39,970 nt of DNA from DATFUL01 sp041499035. GTDB taxonomy: Bacteria > Patescibacteriota > Microgenomatia > UBA8517. Position 1 is the first letter of the stretch; the number at the start of each line of letters is the position of its first letter. Position numbers and translations under genes: made by a program. Below are positions 31,290 to 39,022 of the stretch, one piece after another. The stretch is taken from contig JBGQJK010000006.1 of the NCBI GenBank assembly GCA_041499035.1, forward strand, positions 1 through 39,970. The letters are read 5' to 3'. The notes under the pieces are model-generated. The model searched no databases. It saw only the letters and a program-made list of their open reading frames with translations, and was not told the origin of the DNA.

Positions 31290-32577
31290 TTAGTTTTTCT
31301 AGGATCTTTTCCCGAACTGCCTGTGAATTGCCTTTGCCTTGTAATTTCTTCTGTACCATTCCGATTAAAAATCCGACAACGTTTCCGTTTCCGGCTTTGT
31401 AGTCGGCTATCGCCTTTTCATTCTCCATTAAAACACTTTTCACGGCATTTTCAACATCCCCCTGATCTGAATATTCAACGTTTGAAATTTCGAGAATCCT
31501 TCTTACTAAACCCGCAGCTTCAGGAAATTGTTCATCGAGCTTTTTATTGACCATTAAGTCTGCAATAACTTTGTAGTTGTTGTTAAGCTTGGCCGCCGTG
31601 TCGAAATATTCGGCCCGTGCTTTATCTGAAACTAAAATATCCGCAAAGTCTTTGGAAAGGCCGAAATCCTTTTGAAATCTTTGACTCTTTTGGCTGGGGA
31701 GTTCAGGAAGTTGTAATCGGATGTCATCTATTTCATCCTCTGAAAATCTAATTGGAGGGAGATCCGCTTCCGGAAAATATCGGTAGTCCTGCGACTCCGA
31801 TTTCATTCTTTGCCCAAAGGTTATCTGTTTTATCTCGTCGTAACCTCTTGTCTCTTGAATTAATTCTTCTCCTAACTCAATCGCTTTTTGTTGCCTGGCC
31901 AGTTCAGCGTTCACGGCTTTTTCTAAAAACTTAAAAGAGTTTATATTTTTGAGCTCGACTTTGTAGTTTGGGAGTTTACTGTCAGGCGAAAGAGAAATGT
32001 TGGCCTCGAGCCGCATACTTCCTTTTTCCATGTCAGCATTACTGATTCCTAAATACCTTGCTATAAGTTGAAGTTCTTTAACAAAATCTATAACCGCGGC
32101 AACATTATGGAAAACCGGCTCTGTAACAAGCTCTATAAGCGCGCAACCGCTTCTATTAAAATCGATTAAAGAATATTTTTTACCGTCTATTGTCTCGTGA
32201 ACCAGTTTTCCGGCATCTTCTTCCAAGTGAATGTGATTTATTTTGAAACCGTTAAGACTGCCTCCAACACAAATCGGCGAGTCCAACTGGGAGGTCTGAA
32301 ACCCTTTGGGCAAGTCAGGATAAAAATAATTCTTTCTATAGAACTTTGAAAACTTACTTATCGACGACCCCAGCGCCAGACCCAATTTTATAGTTTTTAA
32401 TATACCTTCTTTGTTTGCATAAGGTAATGCCCCCGGCAAGCCCAAACAAATAGGACAAACCTGCATGTTCGGCTGTTTTCCAAAATGGTCCTGAGGACAA
32501 CCACAAAACATTTTAGTTTTTGTGTTCGGTTCAATATGAACTTCCATTCCTATTATTGGTATTAATTTTAGTTCCAT
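31282..32577 (-). CDS. gatB: Aspartyl/glutamyl-tRNA amidotransferase subunit B
   Basis: The kinase/tRNA-binding subunit of GatCAB, which converts Glu-tRNA-Gln (and Asp-tRNA-Asn) to the amide form. Its 431 residues show IGMEVHIEPNTKTKMFCGCP, the Zn cysteines CGC..CPIC, FYRKNYFYPDLPKGFQTSQ, and LEEDAGKLVHE with DFNRSGCALIELVTEP, then the YqeY-like tail. It is somewhat shorter than the usual roughly 475. It is separated from gatA by an MFS gene and overlaps dnaE by 8 nt. Confidence 0.95.
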   Translation of the reverse strand: MELKLIPIIGMEVHIEPNTKTKMFCGCPQDHFGKQPNMQVCPICLGLPGALPYANKEGILKTIKLGLALGSSISKFSKFYRKNYFYPDLPKGFQTSQLDSPICVGGSLNGFKINHIHLEEDAGKLVHETIDGKKYSLIDFNRSGCALIELVTEPVFHNVAAVIDFVKELQLIARYLGISNADMEKGSMRLEANISLSPDSKLPNYKVELKNINSFKFLEKAVNAELARQQKAIELGEELIQETRGYDEIKQITFGQRMKSESQDYRYFPEADLPPIRFSEDEIDDIRLQLPELPSQKSQRFQKDFGLSKDFADILVSDKARAEYFDTAAKLNNNYKVIADLMVNKKLDEQFPEAAGLVRRILEISNVEYSDQGDVENAVKSVLMENEKAIADYKAGNGNVVGFLIGMVQKKLQGKGNSQAVREKILEKLNG

Positions 32578-32579
32578 GT

Positions 32580-33830
32580 TTACAATTTTGCCTCAATTAA
32601 GCCCTGCCCCCGCTTCATTGAGTACACCAGAACGAAAAATGTCCCGACTGCCATAATACTCAAGAGTGTCCTTACTCCAAAAAGCTCGCTTATTGCCCCC
32701 GAAAAAAGAACCGGGAAAATAGTAATAATTGCTGTCATAAACCATAAATTGCCGAAAACACGGCCTCTAAACCATTCCGGAGTCGATTCCTGCAAAAAGG
32801 TCAGGGCAGGAATATCGATTCCGATGAAAGCAAAACCGGTCATAATTATCAAAACCGGAGTGATGGAAATTCGTAACGCTAGCGGCAAAAACGGGATACC
32901 CAAGCTTAGAGTCAAGAGCGAAAATGTGATAAGGCCCAACCCCAACTCGATTAAGGTTTTCTTTCGCCAGCCGGTTTTGATAAGCCTGGGGATATATACT
33001 GAACCCAAAAGAGCACCGATTCCTGCAGGGACAACAATAGAAATGCCGGAATAATTTATTGAAATGTTTAATATTTGTACAGCTATAACTGGCAGACTGA
33101 CAACCACTATCGCCAGAGCTGCCTGTATACCCAAAAGAATCAAGAGCGGAAATAATACCGCCTTATTTTCTTTGATAAAAACATAGCCCTCTACTATACT
33201 ATCAAAAAATGTTTTAAGAACTTTCTCAAACTCGCCCGGCATGCGTTTCCTAGGCTTAGTTTCAGTGAGGAAACTAACGCTAACAAAAGCAGTAAAGAGG
33301 AAAGCTGAGCAAAGAACTAAAGTTCCGTTAAAGCCGATTGCCCGTTGTAAAATCCCGGCAAAACCAAAACCCAAAATCAAAGTTCCCTGAAGAGTAATAA
33401 AGAAGAGAGAGTTTGCGCGGGCCAAAAGCGTTTTTCCTACTGTTGAAGGCAGTGAGGCTGACTCGGCCGGTCCATAAAATTGGTTTAAAGCGGAATAAGT
33501 CAAAACTACCGCATACAAAATAAAAATGGATTGCTGGTTAATAAATATATATGCAAAAATTGTTACAGCCTGAAGTAAATTTGTAACCATAAGCATTTTC
33601 CGCCGACTGATAAGATCGACCGAGGCTGCGGCAATTGGACCGACTATGAGGGCCGGAAGCGAATAGGCCACCCAAAGAAGAGATGTTGCAATAGAAGAAT
33701 GTGTAGCCGTATATAAGTGAGCAAGCAATAAAAAGTTCATTATATTAACGGTTAGTTGAGAAAGGACTTGAGAAATCCACAAATACATAAATTTCGGAGT
33801 TTTAAAAATTGATCTGAATTCCGTAATCAT
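32580..33830 (-). CDS. MFS transporter (MFS_3/EntS-like)
   Basis: A 416-residue membrane protein with about 11-12 hydrophobic segments, the loop 2-3 signature as DLISRRKMLM (about residues 70-79), and a matching central basic loop (TETKPRKRMPGEFEKV, about 190-205). This looks like the MFS_3 group that includes enterobactin exporters and other efflux proteins. The substrate cannot be told. It is placed inside the gat operon, 2 nt upstream of gatB and 8 nt after gatA, which is unusual; co-transcription is likely. Confidence 0.85.
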   Translation of the reverse strand: MITEFRSIFKTPKFMYLWISQVLSQLTVNIMNFLLLAHLYTATHSSIATSLLWVAYSLPALIVGPIAAASVDLISRRKMLMVTNLLQAVTIFAYIFINQQSIFILYAVVLTYSALNQFYGPAESASLPSTVGKTLLARANSLFFITLQGTLILGFGFAGILQRAIGFNGTLVLCSAFLFTAFVSVSFLTETKPRKRMPGEFEKVLKTFFDSIVEGYVFIKENKAVLFPLLILLGIQAALAIVVVSLPVIAVQILNISINYSGISIVVPAGIGALLGSVYIPRLIKTGWRKKTLIELGLGLITFSLLTLSLGIPFLPLALRISITPVLIIMTGFAFIGIDIPALTFLQESTPEWFRGRVFGNLWFMTAIITIFPVLFSGAISELFGVRTLLSIMAVGTFFVLVYSMKRGQGLIEAKL

Positions 33831-33838
33831 AAAAGAAA

Positions 33839-35212
33839 CTAAAAAGGCAAAACCGGTTTGTAATTAACTAATTTTTGGTAAAGTTTACCCAAATCAAACA
33901 AAGTTTGTTCAGAAAACCTTGGGCCCATTAGCTGGAAACCAAGGGGAAGTTTGTTTTTAGAAAAACCGGTCGGGATGGCTAATCCCGGAATTCCTACTAA
34001 ATTAGCCGAAACCGTATAGACATCCGAAAGATACATCATAAGGGGATCGTTCATTTTTTCACCCAGCTTAAATGCAGGGGTCGGGGCAACGGGGGAAAGT
34101 ATTGCATCAACTTCCTCAAAAATTTTATCAAAATCAGAAATAATTTTTGATCTAACCTTTTGAGCCTTAAGATAATATGCATCGTAGTAGCCGGCTGATA
34201 GAACGTAAGTCCCTAGCATTATTCTTCTTTTGGCTTCTGCTCCGAAAGTTTCCCGACCGTTTCCATAACGTATGCCATCGTACCTTCCAAGATTTGATGA
34301 AACTTCGGCTGGCTGAATAATGTAGTAAACATCTATTGCATATTTTGTATTTGGCAAGCTAATCTCTACAAGTTCTATTCCTTCATTTTCAAAAACCTTA
34401 GACGCTTCCATGACAGATTTTTCCACTTCTTTATTGAGCCCTGTGATGAAGTATTCTTTAGGAATACCAATTTTAATCTTCCCCTTTCTCCTTGCATATT
34501 TTCCGTTTGTCACGGTAGAATCAAATCCGTCCGGACCTTTTACAGCATTAAAAATAGACTCTACGTCGGTAACGCTATGCCCAAATGACCCCACCGAGTC
34601 CAACGAGGACGCCATTGCGATAACTCCGTACCTGCTTACCGCTCCATAAGTAGGCTTAAATCCAACTACGCCGCAAAAGTTTGCCGGCTCACGGACTGAA
34701 CCGCCCGTATCGGTTCCTGTCGAAATAAGTGAAAGGCCGGAAGCGACTGCTGCAGCCGATCCGCTTGATGAACCCCCCGGTACAAAGTTATTATCCCAAG
34801 GATTTAAGGTTGGACCAAAGTCAGAATTTTCACCGCTGGCCCCGTGCGCCCACGCATCACAGTTTGTTTTGCCGATCACTATACATCCAGCTGTGTCCAT
34901 TCTTTCCACACACGTAGCCGAGTATTCGGGAACGTAGGCCTCTAAAACTTTTGAGCCCGCTGTAGTTCTAAGCCCTTTTGTCAAAAATAAATCTTTATGG
35001 GCTACAACTGCACCCAAAAGTGGAAGGTCCTGAAGATTTCCGTCAATTAGTTTTGCCTTTTTGTAAGCAGAGTCATCTGAAACAGTCAAAAAAGCATTTA
35101 AATTTTTATTCTTTTCAATTCGTGTTAAATATTCATCAACCAGTTCTACCGCGGAAAACTTTTTCGCGAGTAGTCCTTCCTTCGTCTCCTTTATCGTTAG
35201 TGGCAAATTCAT
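33839..35212 (-). CDS. gatA: Aspartyl/glutamyl-tRNA amidotransferase subunit A
   Basis: The amidase subunit that releases ammonia from glutamine. The 457-residue protein has the amidase-signature triad K73 (AHKDLF), S148 (PGGSSSGSAAAVASG) and S172 (TGGSVREPANFCG), with the 24-residue spacing usual for the two serines. FKPTYGAVSRYGVIAMASSLDSVG and PLGFQLMGPRF are typical of GatA rather than a general amidase. Its start overlaps gatC by 4 nt (ATGA), a translational-coupling layout. Confidence 0.96.
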   Translation of the reverse strand: MNLPLTIKETKEGLLAKKFSAVELVDEYLTRIEKNKNLNAFLTVSDDSAYKKAKLIDGNLQDLPLLGAVVAHKDLFLTKGLRTTAGSKVLEAYVPEYSATCVERMDTAGCIVIGKTNCDAWAHGASGENSDFGPTLNPWDNNFVPGGSSSGSAAAVASGLSLISTGTDTGGSVREPANFCGVVGFKPTYGAVSRYGVIAMASSLDSVGSFGHSVTDVESIFNAVKGPDGFDSTVTNGKYARRKGKIKIGIPKEYFITGLNKEVEKSVMEASKVFENEGIELVEISLPNTKYAIDVYYIIQPAEVSSNLGRYDGIRYGNGRETFGAEAKRRIMLGTYVLSAGYYDAYYLKAQKVRSKIISDFDKIFEEVDAILSPVAPTPAFKLGEKMNDPLMMYLSDVYTVSANLVGIPGLAIPTGFSKNKLPLGFQLMGPRFSEQTLFDLGKLYQKLVNYKPVLPF

Positions 35213-35517
35213 TTGTCGGTTCTCCCTTCCAAAATTGCCGGAACTTTGAAGTACCCGTTGTAGGTATTATCAGTACCTGAAAGCGCCGAGTCCTGATCCA
35301 GACTGCTTTCCGTTACATCGTCCCCTCTAAAAACATTTTCAAGACCTGTGGTTTGACTGGTCGGTTCGCTCTTGGAAGTGTCGACGTTGCCTAGCTGGCT
35401 AATATGATCAACTATAGAAGAAAGCTGCGGAAGGAACTCTTTTATCTCCCTTTCGCTCAAATCGAGTTTTGCTAATTTTGCTACATACAAAACATCGGCT
35501 TTTGAAAGTCGTGCCAT
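35209..35517 (-). CDS. gatC: Aspartyl/glutamyl-tRNA amidotransferase subunit C
   Basis: The small belt subunit that holds GatA and GatB together. Its 102 residues show the family pattern: VLYVAKLAKLDLSEREIKEFLPQLSSIVDHISQLGNVDTS, a Pro/Thr-rich turn, then FRGDDVTES and a terminal GYFKVPAILE. It is first in the gatC-gatA-MFS-gatB-dnaE-rplS-yraN run and has a -10 box 6 nt before its ATG. Confidence 0.93.
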   Translation of the reverse strand: MARLSKADVLYVAKLAKLDLSEREIKEFLPQLSSIVDHISQLGNVDTSKSEPTSQTTGLENVFRGDDVTESSLDQDSALSGTDNTYNGYFKVPAILEGRTDK

Positions 35518-35523
35518 GCCCTA

Positions 35524-35552
35524 ATAATACCCGACTTACATCATATTTTGAA
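35524..35552 (-). promoter_or_regulatory. Promoter of the gatC operon, leaderless arrangement
   Basis: TTCAAA (35547-35552), 17 nt, TATTAT (35524-35529), then 6 nt to the ATG at 35517. The -35 box lies in the 3' end of htpX. Confidence 0.5.
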
Positions 35553-36468
35553 GAGCCTTAATCCGCTCGGGAATTGGGGGGTGAGTATCAAAGAGTCCCG
35601 AAAACCAACCGGCTTTGCCATGGCCTTCCTTTTTGAAAGGATTTTCTATGTAGAGATGGGCCGTGGCTTTATTTGCAGTACGCAAAGGCTCTGGATCATT
35701 CGCAATTTTCTTGAGAGCCGATATTAAATCCTGCGGCTGTCTGGTTATCTCAACACTCCCTGCATCAGCCATAAATTCGCGGCGCCTGCTTATTGCCAGT
35801 TGAATTAGGGTTCCAACAACCGGTGAAAGAATTGCAAAAACAATTCCCAATACGAGAAAGATTGCACCAACCTCACCCTCGCCGTCGCCCCGCCTTCTAC
35901 CTCCTCCCCACCACATGCTTCTAAGGAACCAGTCTCCTAAAAGCGCAATAAGTCCTACCATCACTGCAACAACCGCCATAAGGCGGGTATCGTAACTTTT
36001 AATATGGGTTAATTCGTGTCCAAAAACTCCCTCCATTTCGTTTCTATTCAATTTAGAAAGAAGTCCGCTGGTTGTGCAAATTACGGCATGCTCAGGATCG
36101 CGTCCCGTAGCAAATGCATTTGGCGAAGGATCATCGATAACATAAAGTGCGGGCTTAGGTAGCCCCGCCCCAATGCAGAGGTTTTCTATCACTTGCGAAA
36201 AAAGCTTATCTTCCTGGGGACTGGCACGCCTTGCGCCGGAAATGCCCAGTACAATTTTGTCTGAATAGTAGTAGCTCACAAAACTAGAAATTCCGGAGAT
36301 AATTAGGGCCATTCCGAAGAATCCGAATCCCCCCGGCTGATATCCCATGTAATAGCCGAAAGCGTTCGTAAGAATATATGCTGCCACGAAAACAAAGACA
36401 ACAAAAAGCGCGACAATTACACCGCTTTTTATTTTATTTGCAGACTGAACCTCGTAAATATTCTTCAT
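35536..36468 (-). CDS. htpX: M48 family membrane metalloprotease HtpX
   Basis: A membrane protease for misfolded membrane proteins. In its 310 residues there are two N-terminal helices (about 15-35 and 50-68), the zinc site H151-E-L-T-H155 (EGVFGHELTHIKSYDTRLM), two more helices (about 162-180 and 200-225) and the third ligand Glu in RRREFMADAGSVE. Conserved NAFATG precedes the active site. It follows lemA by 2 nt, a pairing that occurs in many bacteria. Confidence 0.95.
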   Translation of the reverse strand: MKNIYEVQSANKIKSGVIVALFVVFVFVAAYILTNAFGYYMGYQPGGFGFFGMALIISGISSFVSYYYSDKIVLGISGARRASPQEDKLFSQVIENLCIGAGLPKPALYVIDDPSPNAFATGRDPEHAVICTTSGLLSKLNRNEMEGVFGHELTHIKSYDTRLMAVVAVMVGLIALLGDWFLRSMWWGGGRRRGDGEGEVGAIFLVLGIVFAILSPVVGTLIQLAISRRREFMADAGSVEITRQPQDLISALKKIANDPEPLRTANKATAHLYIENPFKKEGHGKAGWFSGLFDTHPPIPERIKALQNMM

Positions 36469-36470
36469 AC

Positions 36471-37052
36471 TTACAAACTCACTTTGGGAGTCTTCATTTC
36501 GTCCTCACTGACTTTAAACGAATCCCCCGAGTTTTGAGTTTCCAGACCTTTCAGGGCCTCAAAATGAAACATGTCCGCAATAAAATTGCTGGGGAAAGTT
36601 ACCCTTTTAACGTTGTAGTCCGCGGTCAAATCAATAAGAAGACGCCTGGCGTACATCACTTTATCCGAAGTATCTCTGAGCTCGTCCATCAAATCCTTGA
36701 CCACCTCCGACCCTTTTATTTCGGGGTTACTTTCTACAACTACCTGGATCTTGGGTAAAACCTCCGAAAGCATTTTCCCTGCGTCGGCCATCTTTTTCAA
36801 ATTTCCGGAATTGACAGCAGAAGAAATTGCGCGTCTTGCGTTTGTCAGTTCGTTAAAAATTCCTTTTTCGTGACTTAAGTAGCCTTTAGCGGCGGACTCC
36901 AAATTCGGAATAAGTTCCGATTGCCTCTTTAACTGGTTCCCGATTTCCTGAATAGAAGCACCTACTCTGGTTTTACTTGTTACAAAAAAGTTATATGTCG
37001 ATATAACCCAAAGAACTAATATTGCAACTAATCCTAATAATATAAATGGCAT
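36471..37052 (-). CDS. lemA: LemA family protein
   Basis: A 193-residue protein with one N-terminal transmembrane helix (about 2-22) followed by a cytosolic or extracytosolic helical bundle typical of LemA: YNFFVTSKTRVGASIQEIGNQLKRQSELIPNLESAAKGYLSHEKGIF, then RRLLIDLTADYNVKRVTFPSNFIADMFHF. The function is poorly known; it is regularly found with htpX and may aid membrane quality control. A strong AGGAGG site 10 nt before the ATG fixes the start. It lies downstream of polX and upstream of htpX in one direction. Confidence 0.93.
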   Translation of the reverse strand: MPFILLGLVAILVLWVISTYNFFVTSKTRVGASIQEIGNQLKRQSELIPNLESAAKGYLSHEKGIFNELTNARRAISSAVNSGNLKKMADAGKMLSEVLPKIQVVVESNPEIKGSEVVKDLMDELRDTSDKVMYARRLLIDLTADYNVKRVTFPSNFIADMFHFEALKGLETQNSGDSFKVSEDEMKTPKVSL

Positions 37053-37062
37053 TAATTATTCA

Positions 37063-37068
37063 CCTCCT
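37063..37068 (-). promoter_or_regulatory. Strong Shine-Dalgarno site of lemA
   Basis: AGGAGG, within GGGAGGAGGTGA, lies 10 nt before the lemA ATG and just past the polX stop. It is a classical leadered translation start. Confidence 0.75.
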
Positions 37069-37077
37069 CCCAAGATT

Positions 37078-38895
37078 CTATCTTAGCATTTCTTCAAACT
37101 CTTTCAAACTCTTGGTATTCACAATATCCTTTTTCTCAGCCCAGCCTCGACGGGCAACACTAAGCCCCCACACCATATTATTCATCCCGTCCATGTGGTG
37201 TGCATCCGTACCAAATGTTAATTTTACACCAAGTTTTACAGCTTCACGCACTAAAATATCCGGCAAGTCCAGCCGCATCGGATCGCAATTAATTTCTATC
37301 CACTTGTTTTTCTTCAAACAAAAGTCGAAAATTTCGGGCCAGTTCAGTTCCGCCCCTTCCCGTTCATTAAGTTTCCTGCCCGTTGGGTGAGCGAATATTT
37401 TTACTTTAGGGTGATCGAGAGCACTTAGAACTCTTTTTGTTTGCGAAATACGGTCCAAATCAAAACTCGAGTGTATAGAAACAAGTGCAAAGTCCAATGT
37501 TTCCATTCCGGTATCCGGAACGGGGAGAGTGCCATCAGGTTTCATATCGATTTCAAGGCTATTGAATACTTTTTTTACCCTTCCGAAGCCTTGGCGAAGG
37601 GGGGCTGTACTCCTATTTTGATTTGAGTAATTTAATTGTTCTACTTTTTCACTGCGGCCTTCCGAAGTTTCACGAAGGAGGCCGCGACGTAATTCAGAAT
37701 TAATTTTGTCTACATGTTGTCTTTTTCTCTTCAAAATATCTACAATTTGTGCGTCTGTATGACCTTTTTGACTTGGATTGTGTTCCGTAAATGCCAAATA
37801 TTCGTATTTTAGGCCGTTCCCCTTTTTCACAATCTCCTCCATGGAGCTTTCACCCAGGTCGTGGGAAGTCTCTATATCAAAACTTGAATGAATTTGCAGA
37901 TCTGACTTTATATCGGTCAGGTCAATAAGTTTTGGAAGTTTATGTACTTTTGCCGCCTCAATTTCTCCCGTATCTTCACGCAGTTCCGGCTCGATGTAGT
38001 CTAAGCCAAGAAAATTATAAAAGTCTTTTTCGGCTTTGAATTTTGTTTTACCAATCTGACCCCTTAGTGGCGAATTTTTATCAACCTTTCTTTGCTGTTC
38101 AATTTTACTGATACCATATTCATTTAAACTAAGCCCTTTCTTTAACGCATAATCCCTAAGGGCAATGTTGTGATGCTTGGAGCCGGTAAAATGTTGGAGG
38201 AGGGATCCGTAGCTTTCCGCCGGTTGTACCATCATATCCACCTGGATATTTCCCGGAATTAAGATCGAAGCCGAATGTTCGCCTTTCTCTAAAATCTTTT
38301 GGGTTTGGGGGTATTTGGTAAAGTGTGTAAGTACCTCTACGGGCTGGCTTGTTACGCAGGCCAGATCAATATCCCCGACTGTGCTGGCTTTGCGCCTAAG
38401 GCTTCCAAGCGGGTCTACGCGCTTTACCCTGGAGTCCTTCAGCATCCAGTCCATTATTCCTGAAGCAATCTGGGCAGCATAGGGCAAAAGATGCCTTTTA
38501 TCAATCTTCTCCCGGGTGGACACTTCCGCCAGCTTTTCTTTTACATCTTTGGGGTCACCTTCCTTGAGCAGCTTCATCGCAGTCTTAATACCAATACCCG
38601 GCAGCTGCATTAACTTAAAAGCCTCTTTCGGGATATCTTTCATTAGGCTTTCAAAATGCTTCGACTTTCCGGTCTTAAAAAGTTCATCCAAATGCTGAGC
38701 AATACTCGGCCCAATTCCGGGTACATCCTCCAGCTTCCCGTCATCCCACAAATCCTTGAGTTCGCTTGATGCATGCTCCACTGCGTCAGACGCACGTTCG
38801 TAAGCGATTATCTGAAATCTGAATTTCTGTGCATCCTGAAGTTGATATGAAGCCGCCACATCCCTTAGAAGCTCCGCAATTTCTAGATTTGTCAT
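37078..38895 (-). CDS. polX: DNA polymerase/3'-5' exonuclease PolX
   Basis: A family X repair polymerase with an attached PHP nuclease, about 605 residues. The N-terminal HhH/8-kDa region (1-100) and HhH at LPGIGIKTAMKLL are followed by the nucleotidyltransferase site GSLRRKASTVGDIDLAC with metal Asp residues, IQVDMMVQP, and GSKHHNIALRDYALKKG. The PHP part has SDLQIHSS, AFTEHNP, FAHPTGRKL and FGTDAHHMD. A 38-residue insertion (about 403-440) replaces a normally short loop before SLEIDMKPDG and is encoded by two palindromic repeats. The start at the ATG 38895 follows an extended -10; an earlier start at 38985 would run through the tRNA gene. Confidence 0.93.
   Translation of the reverse strand: MTNLEIAELLRDVAASYQLQDAQKFRFQIIAYERASDAVEHASSELKDLWDDGKLEDVPGIGPSIAQHLDELFKTGKSKHFESLMKDIPKEAFKLMQLPGIGIKTAMKLLKEGDPKDVKEKLAEVSTREKIDKRHLLPYAAQIASGIMDWMLKDSRVKRVDPLGSLRRKASTVGDIDLACVTSQPVEVLTHFTKYPQTQKILEKGEHSASILIPGNIQVDMMVQPAESYGSLLQHFTGSKHHNIALRDYALKKGLSLNEYGISKIEQQRKVDKNSPLRGQIGKTKFKAEKDFYNFLGLDYIEPELREDTGEIEAAKVHKLPKLIDLTDIKSDLQIHSSFDIETSHDLGESSMEEIVKKGNGLKYEYLAFTEHNPSQKGHTDAQIVDILKRKRQHVDKINSELRRGLLRETSEGRSEKVEQLNYSNQNRSTAPLRQGFGRVKKVFNSLEIDMKPDGTLPVPDTGMETLDFALVSIHSSFDLDRISQTKRVLSALDHPKVKIFAHPTGRKLNEREGAELNWPEIFDFCLKKNKWIEINCDPMRLDLPDILVREAVKLGVKLTFGTDAHHMDGMNNMVWGLSVARRGWAEKKDIVNTKSLKEFEEMLR
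37576..37689. repeat. Two palindromic repeats inserted in frame in polX
   Basis: Copy 1 (37578-37602) is CCCTTC.CGAAGCCTTGGC.GAAGGG. Copy 2 (37654-37685) is GCGGCCTTC.CGAAGTTTCAC.GAAGGAGGCCGC. They are separated by about 50 AT-rich bases. Both share the CCGAAG..CGAAGG core with the intergenic copy at 26400-26425. The 114-nt block is a multiple of three and keeps the polX frame open. Confidence 0.75.
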
Positions 38896-38902
38896 CAAAT
38901 CA

Positions 38903-38911
38903 ATATTACCA
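38903..38911 (-). promoter_or_regulatory. Extended -10 promoter of polX, leaderless arrangement
   Basis: TG-G-TAATAT on the minus strand (box 38903-38908), 7 nt before the ATG at 38895. It is back to back with the tRNA-Asp promoter. Confidence 0.5.
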
Positions 38912-38934
38912 CAGAGGATTTGATCTGATATAAT
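38906..38934 (+). promoter_or_regulatory. Promoter of tRNA-Asp
   Basis: TTACCA (38906-38911), 17 nt, TATAAT (38929-38934) with TG-n before it. The mature tRNA 5' end at 38947 is 12 nt further, leaving a short pre-tRNA leader. Confidence 0.6.
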
Positions 38935-38946
38935 GCTAGCTTGCGG

Positions 38947-39020
38947 GGGGTCGTAGCTCAACTGGCCAGAGCGCTTCCCTGTCACGGAAGAGGTTGCGAG
39001 TTCGAATCTCGTCGATCCCG
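38947..39020 (+). tRNA. tRNA-Asp (GUC)
   Basis: Acceptor stem GGGGTCG/CGATCCC, D arm GCTC/GAGC, anticodon stem CTTCC/GGAAG around CTGTCAC with anticodon GTC, T arm GCGAG/CTCGT around TTCGAAT, discriminator G73. CCA is not encoded. The recombinase gene on the opposite strand ends inside it, with its TGA stop overlapping the anticodon, so the 3' half is the likely attachment site of the element to the right. Confidence 0.95.
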
Positions 39021-39022
39021 CA
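38982..39022. other. Probable attachment site of an integrated element in tRNA-Asp
   Basis: The 3' half of tRNA-Asp is shared with the last codons of the recombinase gene (39 bp overlap). In tRNA-targeting elements the core lies in this part of the tRNA and the integrase gene sits right beside it. The other end should carry a direct repeat of part of this segment, outside the window to the right. Confidence 0.55.

Noticed and set aside
38896..38985. A 30-residue N-terminal extension of PolX
   Set aside because: It would start inside the antisense strand of tRNA-Asp and run through both promoters. PolX proteins start at the Met corresponding to 38895.
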